A stretch of DNA of 64,000 nucleotides from Enhydrobacter sp. Lineage in GTDB: Bacteria > Pseudomonadota > Alphaproteobacteria > Reyranellales > Reyranellaceae. The stretch lies in NCBI GenBank assembly GCA_025808875.1, contig CP075528.1, forward strand, positions 1,240,001 to 1,304,000. The letters run 5' to 3'. How positions within the stretch are numbered: position 1 is the stretch's first letter; each line of letters opens with the position of its first letter. A model generated the notes under the pieces. The model worked only from the letters and a program-made list of their open reading frames with translations. It had not been told where the DNA came from and did not search any database. Both the position numbers and the translations under genes were made by a program. Positions 24,884-32,777 of this stretch are shown one piece after another.

Positions 24884-25771
24884 TTACCCAAGTGGAGTAG
24901 CCTTCTCTTTCCGCCCCAGGCGCTTGGCAACAAAGTCGAACTGGGATTTGTCGCTCGCATAGACGAAATGGTGAGACTGCTCCGCAACTTTCTCATTCAC
25001 TTGTCGAGCGAGCTCTGCAGGACTCAATGAACTGAGGTAGCCGTACGCAGCGTCGTTCTTGTCGGCTATGAAAAGAGCATCGGGTGATATCGGAAGGACG
25101 ATGTGGGCATGAGGAAGTGTAAGCCCATTTGTCATGATGATTGGCCGGTCAGACGTAAGAAATCCCCTTCCCGCGAACTGCCTCATCGTGATCATCCGAA
25201 ACTGCATCCTCGCGATATGCCCGATTACCCTTTCACTGTTTGCGAGGTGAGGAACCACGTTCAATCCCGACATGTTGCGGGGATTTGAAAGGAACCGCGT
25301 CCTAAATTCATCGAATGTTGCCGGGTCGTTCGGTCCTCTCAAAGAGTCATACCTTGCGCGATAGCGCTCGATTTCTTTTGGCACGAATGCTTGATAGCGA
25401 CTCTGCAACTCAGCCACGTGTTCGGGTGTCCGGAAAATAAGTGCGTACAAGAACCGAGCCCAGTAGAGGCGCTGTCTACCATCGAACGTTTGTGAAGGCG
25501 CACCTTTGGCAACCGCCAACAAGTGCTGATGCACCTTGGCAGCCTCGTGATCGATGGCGCCCATTACCTTTTTCTCTATCCATTGGGCATGCTCAGGCCG
25601 AAGCCCTGGCATGGAATAGAGTTCCATGCGGTAGCCTGTAGCCGCTGGCGTGGTGCGCTTTACGACAACAGCCCTGTAGGGCCTCTTGAACTCACAAAGC
25701 TCCCCATCGGCATCAGTCCAGGCGGACAGGTAGAAGATTGGTAGATGGTGGTGTTTTAGCGGTTCGGACAT
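24884..25771 (-). CDS. DUF4238-family protein
   Basis: 295 residues. Starts MSEPLKHHHLPIFYLSAWTD, the conserved HHxxPxFYLxxW opening of DUF4238, and keeps the central RLYWARFLYALIFRTPEH and FLTSDRPIIM. Function of the family is unknown; members are scattered in mobile regions. It precedes the Rap1a/Tai gene by 3 bp. Confidence 0.78.
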   Translation of the reverse strand: MSEPLKHHHLPIFYLSAWTDADGELCEFKRPYRAVVVKRTTPAATGYRMELYSMPGLRPEHAQWIEKKVMGAIDHEAAKVHQHLLAVAKGAPSQTFDGRQRLYWARFLYALIFRTPEHVAELQSRYQAFVPKEIERYRARYDSLRGPNDPATFDEFRTRFLSNPRNMSGLNVVPHLANSERVIGHIARMQFRMITMRQFAGRGFLTSDRPIIMTNGLTLPHAHIVLPISPDALFIADKNDAAYGYLSSLSPAELARQVNEKVAEQSHHFVYASDKSQFDFVAKRLGRKEKATPLG

Positions 25772-25842
25772 GGCTTAGGCGCCAAAGTTGATGATGGCGA
25801 GCGCGAGTGCCTAGATGGCAATGATTGCAGAAGGCGTACGAG

Positions 25843-26544
25843 TTACCCGATCCTCTTCTCCGCAATCATCAGCGCCTTCGCCCACTTCTTCTTCGGCAGG
25901 TCGAAGTCCCTGGCGGGATTGAACTGGCGCACGCGCCAGCTCGTGGCGTTCGATTTCAGCAGTCGCTTGACCAGCGCCAGCATCTGGCCGTCCTCGCCCT
26001 CGTGGAGGAAGACGCAGTCGCGGCCGGGCTGCGGCGGCAGCACGGGATGGACCACCACCTGGTCGCCATGCTCGATCGCGGGGCTCATGGACTCGCCGAT
26101 GACGTAGAAGGCGAAGGGATTGCGCACGCCCATCATGCGCTCGGAGCGGCGGATCCAGTCGATCGGCTCGGCGGTCAGCAGCATGGCGCCCTCGGCGCCC
26201 GCTTCGGCCGAGGCCCAGACGGGAATCTCGGCCCGGGTCTCGCGCTCCCGTTCCGGGATGGCGCGGGCGATGCCCACGGCCTCATTGTAAAGGCTGGTGG
26301 TCGACGGCGACGGACAGCCGGCCAGCGCGTCGAGCTCAGCCACGGTCACCGGCGGATGGCCGAGGCCGACGACGTGCGGCTTGATCCTCTCGATGAAGTC
26401 GCGCGGCAGCCAGGTCTTCTTGTAGTGATCCTCGTAGTACTGGTACTTGCTCGCCTCCCAGCCGATGGCGCGAGCGAGGGGGCGCAGGCCGATGGCGCGT
26501 GCGCGGATGGATTTCAGCCGTCTGGCGTTTTCCGAGGGTGCCAT
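25843..26544 (-). CDS. S24-family phage-type repressor 2
   Basis: 233 residues, start fixed at 26544 by comparison with repressor 1 (MAPS[D/E]NARRLK). HTH-like N-terminus, Ala115-Gly116 cleavage site (SAEAGAEGA), Ser152 (GESMSPAIEHGD), Lys193 (LALVKRL). The last 100 residues are almost the same as in repressor 1, whereas the linker (about 78-108) differs. It separates the cargo from the rightward phage genes and faces away from 26648, forming a divergent switch. Autoregulation is suggested by the operator within its promoter. Confidence 0.88.
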   Translation of the reverse strand: MAPSENARRLKSIRARAIGLRPLARAIGWEASKYQYYEDHYKKTWLPRDFIERIKPHVVGLGHPPVTVAELDALAGCPSPSTTSLYNEAVGIARAIPERERETRAEIPVWASAEAGAEGAMLLTAEPIDWIRRSERMMGVRNPFAFYVIGESMSPAIEHGDQVVVHPVLPPQPGRDCVFLHEGEDGQMLALVKRLLKSNATSWRVRQFNPARDFDLPKKKWAKALMIAEKRIG

Positions 26545-26550
26545 CCTCGT

Positions 26551-26579
26551 TTCATAGCACACTGTACAGTGGGGCACAA
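26551..26579 (-). promoter_or_regulatory. Repressor 2 promoter with palindromic operator
   Basis: Leftward promoter TTGTGC (26579-26574), 17-bp spacer, TATGAA (26556-26551). The spacer contains the perfect 12-bp palindrome CACTGTACAGTG (26560-26571), which shares a central GTAC with the repressor 1 half-sites. A dimeric repressor bound here would shut its own promoter. Confidence 0.62.
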
Positions 26580-26585
26580 TTCCCT

Positions 26586-26614
26586 TTGACAAGTCGTATT
26601 AGAACAAATATAGA
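26586..26614 (+). promoter_or_regulatory. Strong sigma-70-like promoter facing the 99-aa gene
   Basis: TTGACA (26586-26591), 17-bp spacer, TATAGA (26609-26614), 34 bp before the GTG at 26648. It is divergent from the repressor promoter and 14 bp from the CACTGTACAGTG operator, so the repressor could control both directions. AT-rich for this genome. Confidence 0.68.
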
Positions 26615-26647
26615 ACATTTCATACACAGGCAAGAAGGGAGCAGGCC

Positions 26648-26947
26648 GTGTCTGCGAGGAGCGCCGTACCGTTCAGCTGGGAACTGGCTCACAGCATCAT
26701 GACGCTGATCGATACGCGCACCGACCTGGCGGCGCCGTCCCTGCAGGAATTCATGGAGTTCGCGCTCGTGCCGCGCCGCAAGGTGAGGCTGATGCTGCAG
26801 GCGCTGGCCGATCGCGGCATCCTCGACATCGAGGAACGCGGCGAAGGCACGTCGAAGCAGTATCGCTACCGGCGCGCGACGAGCCAGCGCGGCACGCTGT
26901 GGACGGGCAATCGCAAGAGGCCGCGACGGCAGGGGCGCAATCAATGA
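26648..26947 (+). CDS. Putative winged-helix phage protein opposite repressor 2
   Basis: 99 residues from GTG after GGAGCAGG. ELAHSIMTLIDTRTDLAAPS and RRKVRLMLQALADRGILDIEERGEG look like a winged helix (recognition helix then a beta wing RYRRAT), with a basic tail. Position divergent from the repressor suits a Cro-like or replication-initiation role; neither can be chosen. Its stop overlaps the start of a short IstB-like remnant. Confidence 0.62.
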   Translation: MSARSAVPFSWELAHSIMTLIDTRTDLAAPSLQEFMEFALVPRRKVRLMLQALADRGILDIEERGEGTSKQYRYRRATSQRGTLWTGNRKRPRRQGRNQ

Positions 26948-27018
26948 ATACGGCCCCGCTACACGATGACCTACGGGAGTTGTGTCTGAAAGGGATGGCA
27001 GAGGACACTTCGCGGTAG
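26944..27018 (+). pseudogene. 24-codon remnant resembling the N-terminus of IstB/DnaC-like ATPases
   Basis: ATGA overlap with the previous gene; reads DDLRELCLKGMAEDTS and then stops. The motif LRxLxLxGMA is how many IstB/DnaC-like helicase-loader ATPases begin. Only this tip is left, so a replication gene of the prophage may have been lost. The similarity is short and therefore tentative. Confidence 0.35.
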
Positions 27019-27111
27019 TAGACAAATCCTCCACACAACTTTTTTGCTGTCGCGCCACCTAAGAGTATATAGCCATACTGAGTCCGGGCGACCGGGACCA
27101 TCGAGGGCGCA

Positions 27112-27369
27112 ATGTGGCTAACGACTATCGGGATTATCAACTTTCGCGGCATCGACAATCTAACTGTGCCGCTGGGGAATCGTGCCAACGTAATTGTTGA
27201 CCCAAATGCCATTGGCAAGACGACGTTGCTAGAAGCCATGCGGTTGGCCAAGGCCTCTCTGGCGCCTCGAACACTCGATGAGACTCAGCAGGTATTTATC
27301 AGCCTCGGAGCTATCTCGCCGCACAACCCAACGCGCTTGGCCTACGGTCACTCATTCTCGCGACGCTGA
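27112..27369 (+). pseudogene. N-terminal fragment of an OLD/RecF-like AAA ATPase
   Basis: 85 codons. MWLTTIGIINFRGIDNLTVPLG is the usual start of OLD/AAA_15-type ATPases, followed by a degraded Walker A VDPNAIGKTTLLEAM (Asp where Gly is expected) and ETQQVFISLGAISPH. The family is normally 400-700 residues, so this is a broken copy. Such ATPases occur in defence systems such as Gabija, but no partner gene remains. It directly abuts element copy c. Confidence 0.6.
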
Positions 27370-27434
27370 TGGTCAACGAAATCCAAGACGCCCGTTGATT
27401 CTCCATCCTCTTTTCGGAGCTGCTTGACCAAATT
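27370..27434 (+). promoter_or_regulatory. Prophage 1 element copy c (TGGTCAA-N47-TTGACCA)
   Basis: TGGTCAA (27370-27376), 47 bp, TTGACCAAATT (27424-27434). The interior matches copies a and b, especially TGATTCTCCA and GAGCTGC. It starts exactly where the ATPase fragment ends and is 59 bp upstream of the gene at 27494, the equivalent of the prophage 2 gene that follows element copy e. Confidence 0.78.
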
Positions 27435-27493
27435 GGCATTCGATACGGGCTGAGGCTAGAACGCCCGCGTCACTTCACGAGGTCGCGTAGCGT

Positions 27494-28069
27494 ATGACCG
27501 ACTATCCCGTTCTCGACAGGGCGCCCGACGTGGCGCAGGCCGTGGTGCCGCACGTGCTCGATGCCGACGGCGTCGCCCAACCGCAAAGCGCTGGATCGCC
27601 CGGCGCCGTGGCCGGTCCCGGCAATTTGCGCGCGGCGGCGACACCAACCGTCACGTCAGGCTCGGCCTATGCCTCGGGCAACGCCGTCGGCGCGCTGCTG
27701 ACCTTCGCCGGCATGGCGCGGGTGGCCGCCCAGGGCGGCGTGCTGCAGACGGCGATCATCAGGGACAAGGCCGGGCAGAACGTGCCCTATGACCTGCTCC
27801 TGTTCGACGCGGCGCCGACGGCACCGACCGACAAGACGGCGGTGGCGCTCTCCGACGCCGATCTCGCCAAGTGCATCGGCGTGGTGCCGTTCGCCGGCAT
27901 CGTGCTCGGCGCCGCCTCGAGCAAGGGCGTTCTGACCGCGCCCGGCCTCGGGCTCGCCTACAAGCTGGGCGCGGGCACGTCGCTCTACGGCATCCTGGTG
28001 ACACGCGGCACGCCGACCTTCGCCAGCACGTCGGATATCTCCGTCGAGCTGATCGCCCTGCCGGACTGA
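27494..28069 (+). CDS. Phage structural protein upstream of the fibre, 191 aa
   Basis: Begins MTDYPVLDRAPDVAQAVVPH and is clearly paralogous at the N-terminus to the 188-aa protein at 50905 in prophage 2; both then continue as Gly/Ala-rich beta-strand sequence ending in an IS/RVxL strand. Each is followed by a fibre gene. Probably a fibre-associated or head-decoration protein; the family was not recognised by name. The upstream region carries the GAGGTCGCGTAGCGTA motif shared by both prophages. Confidence 0.75.
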   Translation: MTDYPVLDRAPDVAQAVVPHVLDADGVAQPQSAGSPGAVAGPGNLRAAATPTVTSGSAYASGNAVGALLTFAGMARVAAQGGVLQTAIIRDKAGQNVPYDLLLFDAAPTAPTDKTAVALSDADLAKCIGVVPFAGIVLGAASSKGVLTAPGLGLAYKLGAGTSLYGILVTRGTPTFASTSDISVELIALPD

Positions 28070-28154
28070 GCGCGATGCGAAGCATCGTCGCTGGCGGGCG
28101 GCAGCGCCTTCCGAGGCGCGAGAGCCCGCGCCGTGCCACTTGCAGGAGTTGCTG

Positions 28155-29423
28155 ATGCTGATCGGCCCCAACCGCGCCCTGCTGGCACCGCCGCCCCTGC
28201 GGCCGACCTGGTCGTGGAACTTCGCGGCGATGGGCCGCGTGCCGCCGGGCGCCACCTTCGGCCGCGCCTCGACCGGCTGGACCGAGACGGCGGCCGGGCT
28301 GATCGTGCCCGCCTCGAACAACGTGCCGCGCTTCTGGCGCGACGAGGGCTATCTGGCCGAGATGCAGAGCACCAACGGTATTACGCGCTCGCGCACCATC
28401 GCTGCGCACTGGTCGCCACAGAACCTCACTGCCGTCGACGACGACGCGGTCTCACCGGACGGAACCCAGAACGCCACGACGCTGCTCGAAGACGCCGCCG
28501 ACACGCAGAAGGTGGTCGCATCGCCCGGCGTGAGCTACGTCACCGACGGCGATTACGGCCATTCGATCTTCGTCAAGGCCCTCGTGGGCGATGGTTGGGT
28601 TCAACTGCTGGCGGCCGGTGGCACCGCCGGCGTCAACTTTCAGCCATCGACGGGAACGATCGGGTCGACGGTCGGCGGCACGGCCGACCGAGTGTCGGGT
28701 GTCGTCGCTCGAGCCATTGGCAACGGCTGGTGGCGGCTATCGTTCTCGTGGGCGTCGAACTGGACAGGCAGCGCGAGCGCGCGCCTGTATCTGGTCAATT
28801 CGTCGTCTGCCGCAGCCGGCGCAAATTACCTCGGCACCGGCACGCGCAAGTTCGCCGTGTGGGGCGGCCAGGTCGATAGCACCGGCGTCGGGGTGACGTC
28901 GTACATCCCCACGGCCGGATCGACGGTCACGCGGGCGCAGGACGCGCTCTCCCTGCCCGTGTCGGCCATCGGGTTCGATCCGCATCAGGGGGGCGTACTA
29001 GTGGCGCGGTACCAACTGACCACGCACATGGGGTCGTGGCCGGGCTACTACCAGGACGCGCTCTATCTCAGCGACGGGTCGATCAACAATTCGGTGAAGA
29101 TGGTCGCGCGCCATTGGAACGGCATCAACCACGGCGGCATGTTGCACAAAGGCGGGGACCAGAAGTTCGGCCTGTTCGTTGCCGCCGTGCCGGCGGTCTA
29201 CACGAAGCGGACCCAGGCCGTCGCCTGGTCCGCCACGCGGGGGCAGATCGCCCACGACGGCGTGCTCGACGGCACGGCCAGTTTCAGCGACGGGCTGCCG
29301 GTCGGCCCGACGACGCTCGATATCGGCCGCTACAGCTCGCACGGCGGCAACATGATCGTCGACCGCGTTGCGTATTACAGGGGCGCGAAGGTGGATGCCT
29401 TCGGTCAGCTTGTGTCGCGATGA
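28155..29423 (+). CDS. Phage fibre/spike protein (prophage 1)
   Basis: 422 residues, start at 28155 after AGGAG. N-terminal segment WSWNFAAMGRVPPGATFGRA with VPRFWRDEGYLAEM resembles head-spike/fibre proteins, then beta-rich carbohydrate-binding-like domains: VNFQPSTGTIGSTVGGT and NGWWRLSFSW, and a C-terminal lectin-like domain (TTLDIGRYSSHGGNMI). It probably binds the cell surface. The prophage 2 fibre at 51496 shares the middle region but has a shorter, different C-terminus. Confidence 0.75.
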   Translation: MLIGPNRALLAPPPLRPTWSWNFAAMGRVPPGATFGRASTGWTETAAGLIVPASNNVPRFWRDEGYLAEMQSTNGITRSRTIAAHWSPQNLTAVDDDAVSPDGTQNATTLLEDAADTQKVVASPGVSYVTDGDYGHSIFVKALVGDGWVQLLAAGGTAGVNFQPSTGTIGSTVGGTADRVSGVVARAIGNGWWRLSFSWASNWTGSASARLYLVNSSSAAAGANYLGTGTRKFAVWGGQVDSTGVGVTSYIPTAGSTVTRAQDALSLPVSAIGFDPHQGGVLVARYQLTTHMGSWPGYYQDALYLSDGSINNSVKMVARHWNGINHGGMLHKGGDQKFGLFVAAVPAVYTKRTQAVAWSATRGQIAHDGVLDGTASFSDGLPVGPTTLDIGRYSSHGGNMIVDRVAYYRGAKVDAFGQLVSR

Positions 29424-29782
29424 CCCATTCGACAAGCCCAGGGCAGGGCTGGAGCCAGACGCTCTACCTGCAGTTCGCCGACGAGGCGGCGGCGCGCGCC
29501 GTGGCGGCGCAGCTCGGCGTCGAGTTTCCGGCCGACCCTTCGGGTGACTTCGGGGCAGGCGGCACGATCCCGACCGGCAACCACAACTACGCCCTGGTCG
29601 CGCCCGTCGTGCAGTGGGCGCGCGCGCCGGGCACCGACGGCGCGGAAGATCAGGGCGAAGCCGAGCCCGGCTACTGGGCGATGCTGCGGCTCAGTCTGGC
29701 GTGGGCGGGGCATGACGCGGCGGTGGCGGCGCTGGGGCCCTATCTGCGCGAGCTGGAAAATCCAAGCAACGTGTTTGCGTAG
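29420..29782 (+). CDS. Hypothetical phage protein, 120 aa
   Basis: ATGA overlap with the fibre gene, so probably a fibre accessory or assembly protein. SQTLYLQFADEAAARAVAAQ and HNYALVAPVVQWARAPG suggest an alpha-beta fold. Not recognised; no counterpart in prophage 2. Confidence 0.68.
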   Translation: MTHSTSPGQGWSQTLYLQFADEAAARAVAAQLGVEFPADPSGDFGAGGTIPTGNHNYALVAPVVQWARAPGTDGAEDQGEAEPGYWAMLRLSLAWAGHDAAVAALGPYLRELENPSNVFA

Positions 29783-29830
29783 AGGTGAGCCCATGAAAAC
29801 TCAACGTGCGCCATTGTCACCGCCCCTCCT

Positions 29831-29875
29831 CACCCTTCGAGACGCCGCACTCCGTGCGGCTCCTCAGGGTGGGGT
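29831..29875. repeat. Palindromic repeat family C, partial copy 2
   Basis: CACCCTTCGAGACGCCGCA-type arm and CCTCAGGGTGGGG, related to the outer and inner arms of the palindrome at 16818. It fills the gap before the lysis genes. Confidence 0.7.
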
Positions 29876-29897
29876 GGTTCGGTAGGGGAGCGGCGCC

Positions 29898-30155
29898 ATG
29901 GATCAAGCTGCACTCGAGACCGCGAAGCTGCTTGGAGCCGGGTCGGCGCAGATCGTGCTGGCCGCCGGGCTGGTGTTCTTCGCCGGCTGCACGGTGGGGC
30001 TGGCGCGGTTGCTGTTCCGGGAGATCAAGAGCTGCGGCGAGGAGCGCACGCAGGTGATCCACCAGAACATCGAGGCCTCCAACAAGGTCGCCGCGGCGAT
30101 CGACGGCAACACCCAGGTGATGAAGGCGGCGCTCGACGCGCTGAAGAGCCGGTGA
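29898..30155 (+). CDS. Holin-like membrane protein (prophage 1)
   Basis: 85 residues: one hydrophobic segment (IVLAAGLVFFAGCTVGLARL, about 18-38) followed by a charged helical tail (NIEASNKVAAAIDGNTQVMK). It sits immediately before the spanin genes and its stop overlaps the Rz start (GTGA). Position suggests holin or holin regulator; a single membrane segment leaves this open. Confidence 0.6.
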   Translation: MDQAALETAKLLGAGSAQIVLAAGLVFFAGCTVGLARLLFREIKSCGEERTQVIHQNIEASNKVAAAIDGNTQVMKAALDALKSR

Positions 30156-30484
30156 GCGCCGTGCTGCTGCGGCTCGGGCCGTGGCTGGCGCTGGCCGTCG
30201 CCGGCCTGGTCGTCTGGGGGCTGTGGGCGCGGCTCGAGACGGCGACGCTGAAGCTGCGCGGCGCGGAGCGCGTCATCGAACTGAAGGAACGGGACGCGGC
30301 GCTGTCGGCCGAGCTGGTGGCGCGGCAGGCCGAGGCGATGCGCCAGCTCGAGGCCAATGTCAGTCAACAGGTACAGGTGATCCATGCCCTTCCGCGCACG
30401 AGCGATTGCGCCCGCTCTCCTGCCATGCGCGCTGCTTCTCGCGGCCTGCGGGACCTCCTCGGTGGCGGTGGACCGCCGCCCTGA
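30152..30484 (+). CDS. Rz-like inner-membrane spanin (prophage 1)
   Basis: 110 residues: N-terminal membrane anchor (PWLALAVAGLVVWGLWA), then a periplasmic coiled coil (ERVIELKERDAALSAELVAR). The C-terminal part contains the Rz1 start in the +1 frame. With Rz1 it would fuse inner and outer membranes at the last step of lysis. GTG start overlaps the preceding stop. Confidence 0.82.
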   Translation: MSAVLLRLGPWLALAVAGLVVWGLWARLETATLKLRGAERVIELKERDAALSAELVARQAEAMRQLEANVSQQVQVIHALPRTSDCARSPAMRAASRGLRDLLGGGGPPP

Positions 30485-30644
30485 CGCCAGCCTGCTGCAG
30501 CCCTGCGCCGATCCGGTGCTGGTGGGCGATCCCGACAGCGCCAGCGACAACGACATCGCCGCCGAGCGGCTGCGGGTGGCGCAGGCCTACCTCGCCTGCA
30601 AGCGGCGGCATGGCGATCTGGTGGTGTTCGTGCGGGGCTCCTAG
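30384..30644 (+). CDS. Rz1-like outer-membrane lipoprotein spanin (prophage 1)
   Basis: 86 residues with a lipoprotein signal (LLPCALLLAAC, lipobox LAAC/G), beginning inside Rz in the +1 frame and extending past its end. The mature part ends in ERLRVAQAYLACKRRHGD, which may form the short helix that meets Rz. Two extra Cys could pair. The same nested layout occurs in prophage 2, where the protein sequence is very close. The 3' end overlaps the convergent pentapeptide gene by 4 bp. Confidence 0.85.
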   Translation: MPFRARAIAPALLPCALLLAACGTSSVAVDRRPDASLLQPCADPVLVGDPDSASDNDIAAERLRVAQAYLACKRRHGDLVVFVRGS

Positions 30645-32566
30645 CGGGTGCCCCATCTTGCGATGTGTCGCAATGTGCCTTCGAGCAAATTGAAGTCCGC
30701 TGGTGTCAGGTCTCGCCCCACGGGGCATTCCGTTTCCTTGTCCGGCGCGGCCTTCGACGCCGTCCTGAGAGCATCCACAAGGGCGCGGGCTTCAGCCAGC
30801 TTCAGATGGCGTCCGATTCCGTGATCGAATATGCCTCTGACGACAAAGGGCGTCGGTGATCGCCTGCAGACTATCTCCCACACCTCGTGCGTCAGCTCCC
30901 GGTCGATGCCCTTTCCTGGCGAGAACTTGGCCTCGTGAGCTGCCCAGAAGCCAACGCCACTGGTGCTTGAGTCAATCGCAGACTCTGCAAGCTTGGGCTC
31001 CAAAGTCGAAAGTTGTTGTTCCGCCGCCCAGTACCATGCAGATGAGTCGCGAAGGAAGCGCGACTCTATCTCTTCTAGCCATTCGGCAAACTTCAGGTTC
31101 GGGCGAAATGCGTCCGGATGCTCTCGGTGGTCGAGATCTCGCATCATGGATGCTTTCACACTTCCAACGCCTTGTGCACGCCACACGTTGGTTCGCTCCA
31201 ACCACACGGCCCTCAGTACGACACGGTCGAGATTTGCCCCCTGAAGTTGCGCGGCATAAAGGTCAGCGCCATCAACCCGTGCATCGGAAAGGCGGGCGCC
31301 CTGCAAGTGGGCGAACGCAAGCGAAACTCCTTCCATAGAAGTATTCGATAAGCTTGCACCCGACACGTGTGCGCCACGTAGAAGGGCGCCTTGAAACGAC
31401 GCGTCGTTTAGCCAAGCTCCTTCCATCCGTGCCCGGAGCATATTCGCCCCCTGGAATTGAGCCCCAACCGCATAAAAGCCCGTCATCCGAGCGAATCCAA
31501 AGTTCGAGCCTTGAAGCCACGCTCCATCAAGATGGGTGCCCCGTAGGTCTGTTCCCTCTGCATTGGTGTTGCGCAGGTCGGTGAAATCGAGCACGGCGGT
31601 CGCGAGGTCGCGACCTCGCAAGTCGAGCATGTAGGCAGGCCTTGCCCGACCTTCGCGAGAAATGCTCTCGGCGAGCAACCGCTTCAACTTGTCGTCATCG
31701 ACAAAATCCTCATTAGGCAGAAACAGGCGATTCGGAAACAGGCCCCGCTCGTGCTTCCAGAGGTGTGGGTATCCGCCCATGCTAGCCGTAGAGGCATCGT
31801 ACGATGCGCCGAACAAGGCTCCGGCCAGCCATCTCGGCTGAACTATCCCGTGAAGGCGTTCAGTCGGAAAAGTCGCGATCCCCACCGAAAATAAGATGAC
31901 CGTCGCTGACCAGAGGGTCTTGGTGAGAAGGCTCCAGAAGTCCGGTCGAGGCAAAAGGCGTTCTCCCCATTCGCGGCGATAGGCGGGCCACAGAGTCCAC
32001 ACTGCCGCCAAGTCGGCCACCACAAGGGCGCGATGCCACCAGGTAATGGGCTGGCTATGATAGGGCAGGAACATGAGCTGAAAAAGCAACAGGACCAACA
32101 CCGGCGCTATCGCGAGGGTCACCAGAGCAATGGCCTGGAGCATGATCCCGTTGGCGCCGGCGCGTTCGCGTCGGGCGCCGACGATGATTTGAAGAAAGAG
32201 CGCATTCTCAAGGCGCAGCCGGTACTTTTCGCGGTCAGCGTCCACCATGCCCGGTGCCAGCGTCAACGCATCATTGAAGGCTTTGGCGGTGCGCGCGAGG
32301 AGGACCAGCATCATCAGCATGTAGACGTGAAGGACGAAATAGAACGCCGGCGCGATGACGAAGAAGGGCAACAACGGCAACGTCAGACCGATGATCGGCA
32401 GCGTCTGGCCCTCCTCCAGGAAGAGCATGCGGTGCGTCGTCGTCAGAGCGGAGATTGCGAAGTAGACGGTCGCAGCCAGGAAACTGAACCACAAGGCCTG
32501 CAACCGCTCAGCCGAGCGATTCACAGCGACAGTGAGAGCATCGAGCGATTGAGGGCCGGCCGCCAT
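30641..32566 (-). CDS. Membrane protein with pentapeptide repeats
   Basis: 641 residues. About six membrane segments in the first 250 residues (for example FSFLAATVYFAISALTT, VLVLLLFQLMF), then a soluble region with pentapeptide repeats (about 320-470: TDLRGTHLDGAWLQGSNFGF, AHLQGARLSDARVDGADLYA), and a non-repeat C-terminal domain. The repeats would form a right-handed quadrilateral helix. Lower GC than the phage genes and inserted just after the lysis genes, so it is probably cargo. Function unknown; a sensor or defence role is speculation. Confidence 0.78.
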   Translation of the reverse strand: MAAGPQSLDALTVAVNRSAERLQALWFSFLAATVYFAISALTTTHRMLFLEEGQTLPIIGLTLPLLPFFVIAPAFYFVLHVYMLMMLVLLARTAKAFNDALTLAPGMVDADREKYRLRLENALFLQIIVGARRERAGANGIMLQAIALVTLAIAPVLVLLLFQLMFLPYHSQPITWWHRALVVADLAAVWTLWPAYRREWGERLLPRPDFWSLLTKTLWSATVILFSVGIATFPTERLHGIVQPRWLAGALFGASYDASTASMGGYPHLWKHERGLFPNRLFLPNEDFVDDDKLKRLLAESISREGRARPAYMLDLRGRDLATAVLDFTDLRNTNAEGTDLRGTHLDGAWLQGSNFGFARMTGFYAVGAQFQGANMLRARMEGAWLNDASFQGALLRGAHVSGASLSNTSMEGVSLAFAHLQGARLSDARVDGADLYAAQLQGANLDRVVLRAVWLERTNVWRAQGVGSVKASMMRDLDHREHPDAFRPNLKFAEWLEEIESRFLRDSSAWYWAAEQQLSTLEPKLAESAIDSSTSGVGFWAAHEAKFSPGKGIDRELTHEVWEIVCRRSPTPFVVRGIFDHGIGRHLKLAEARALVDALRTASKAAPDKETECPVGRDLTPADFNLLEGTLRHIARWGTR

Positions 32567-32777
32567 ACGATCTACCGATGGTTGTTACCTGCGACACTAC
32601 CATCTGGCACCGGTCATTGGGAGTGCCGTCCTTCCCAGAGCTAGGGCCACAGAAGCTCGCCAATCCGGCGAAGACATATTTTCCAGGGTCCGTTATGGTT
32701 GGCTGCGAGGACTGGCACACGTCCAATCACTACAGGAAGAACCGGTCGCGCGATGAAGTGCCCGGGCCGTTGCAGCC

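Noticed and set aside
27494..29423. Diversity-generating retroelement, since BPP-1-like phages can carry one
   Set aside because: No reverse transcriptase gene or template/variable repeat pair was seen near either fibre gene.
29793..29885. 31-codon ORF starting MKTQRAPLSPP between fibre accessory and holin-like genes
   Set aside because: Most of it is encoded by palindromic repeat family C and it has no recognisable features.
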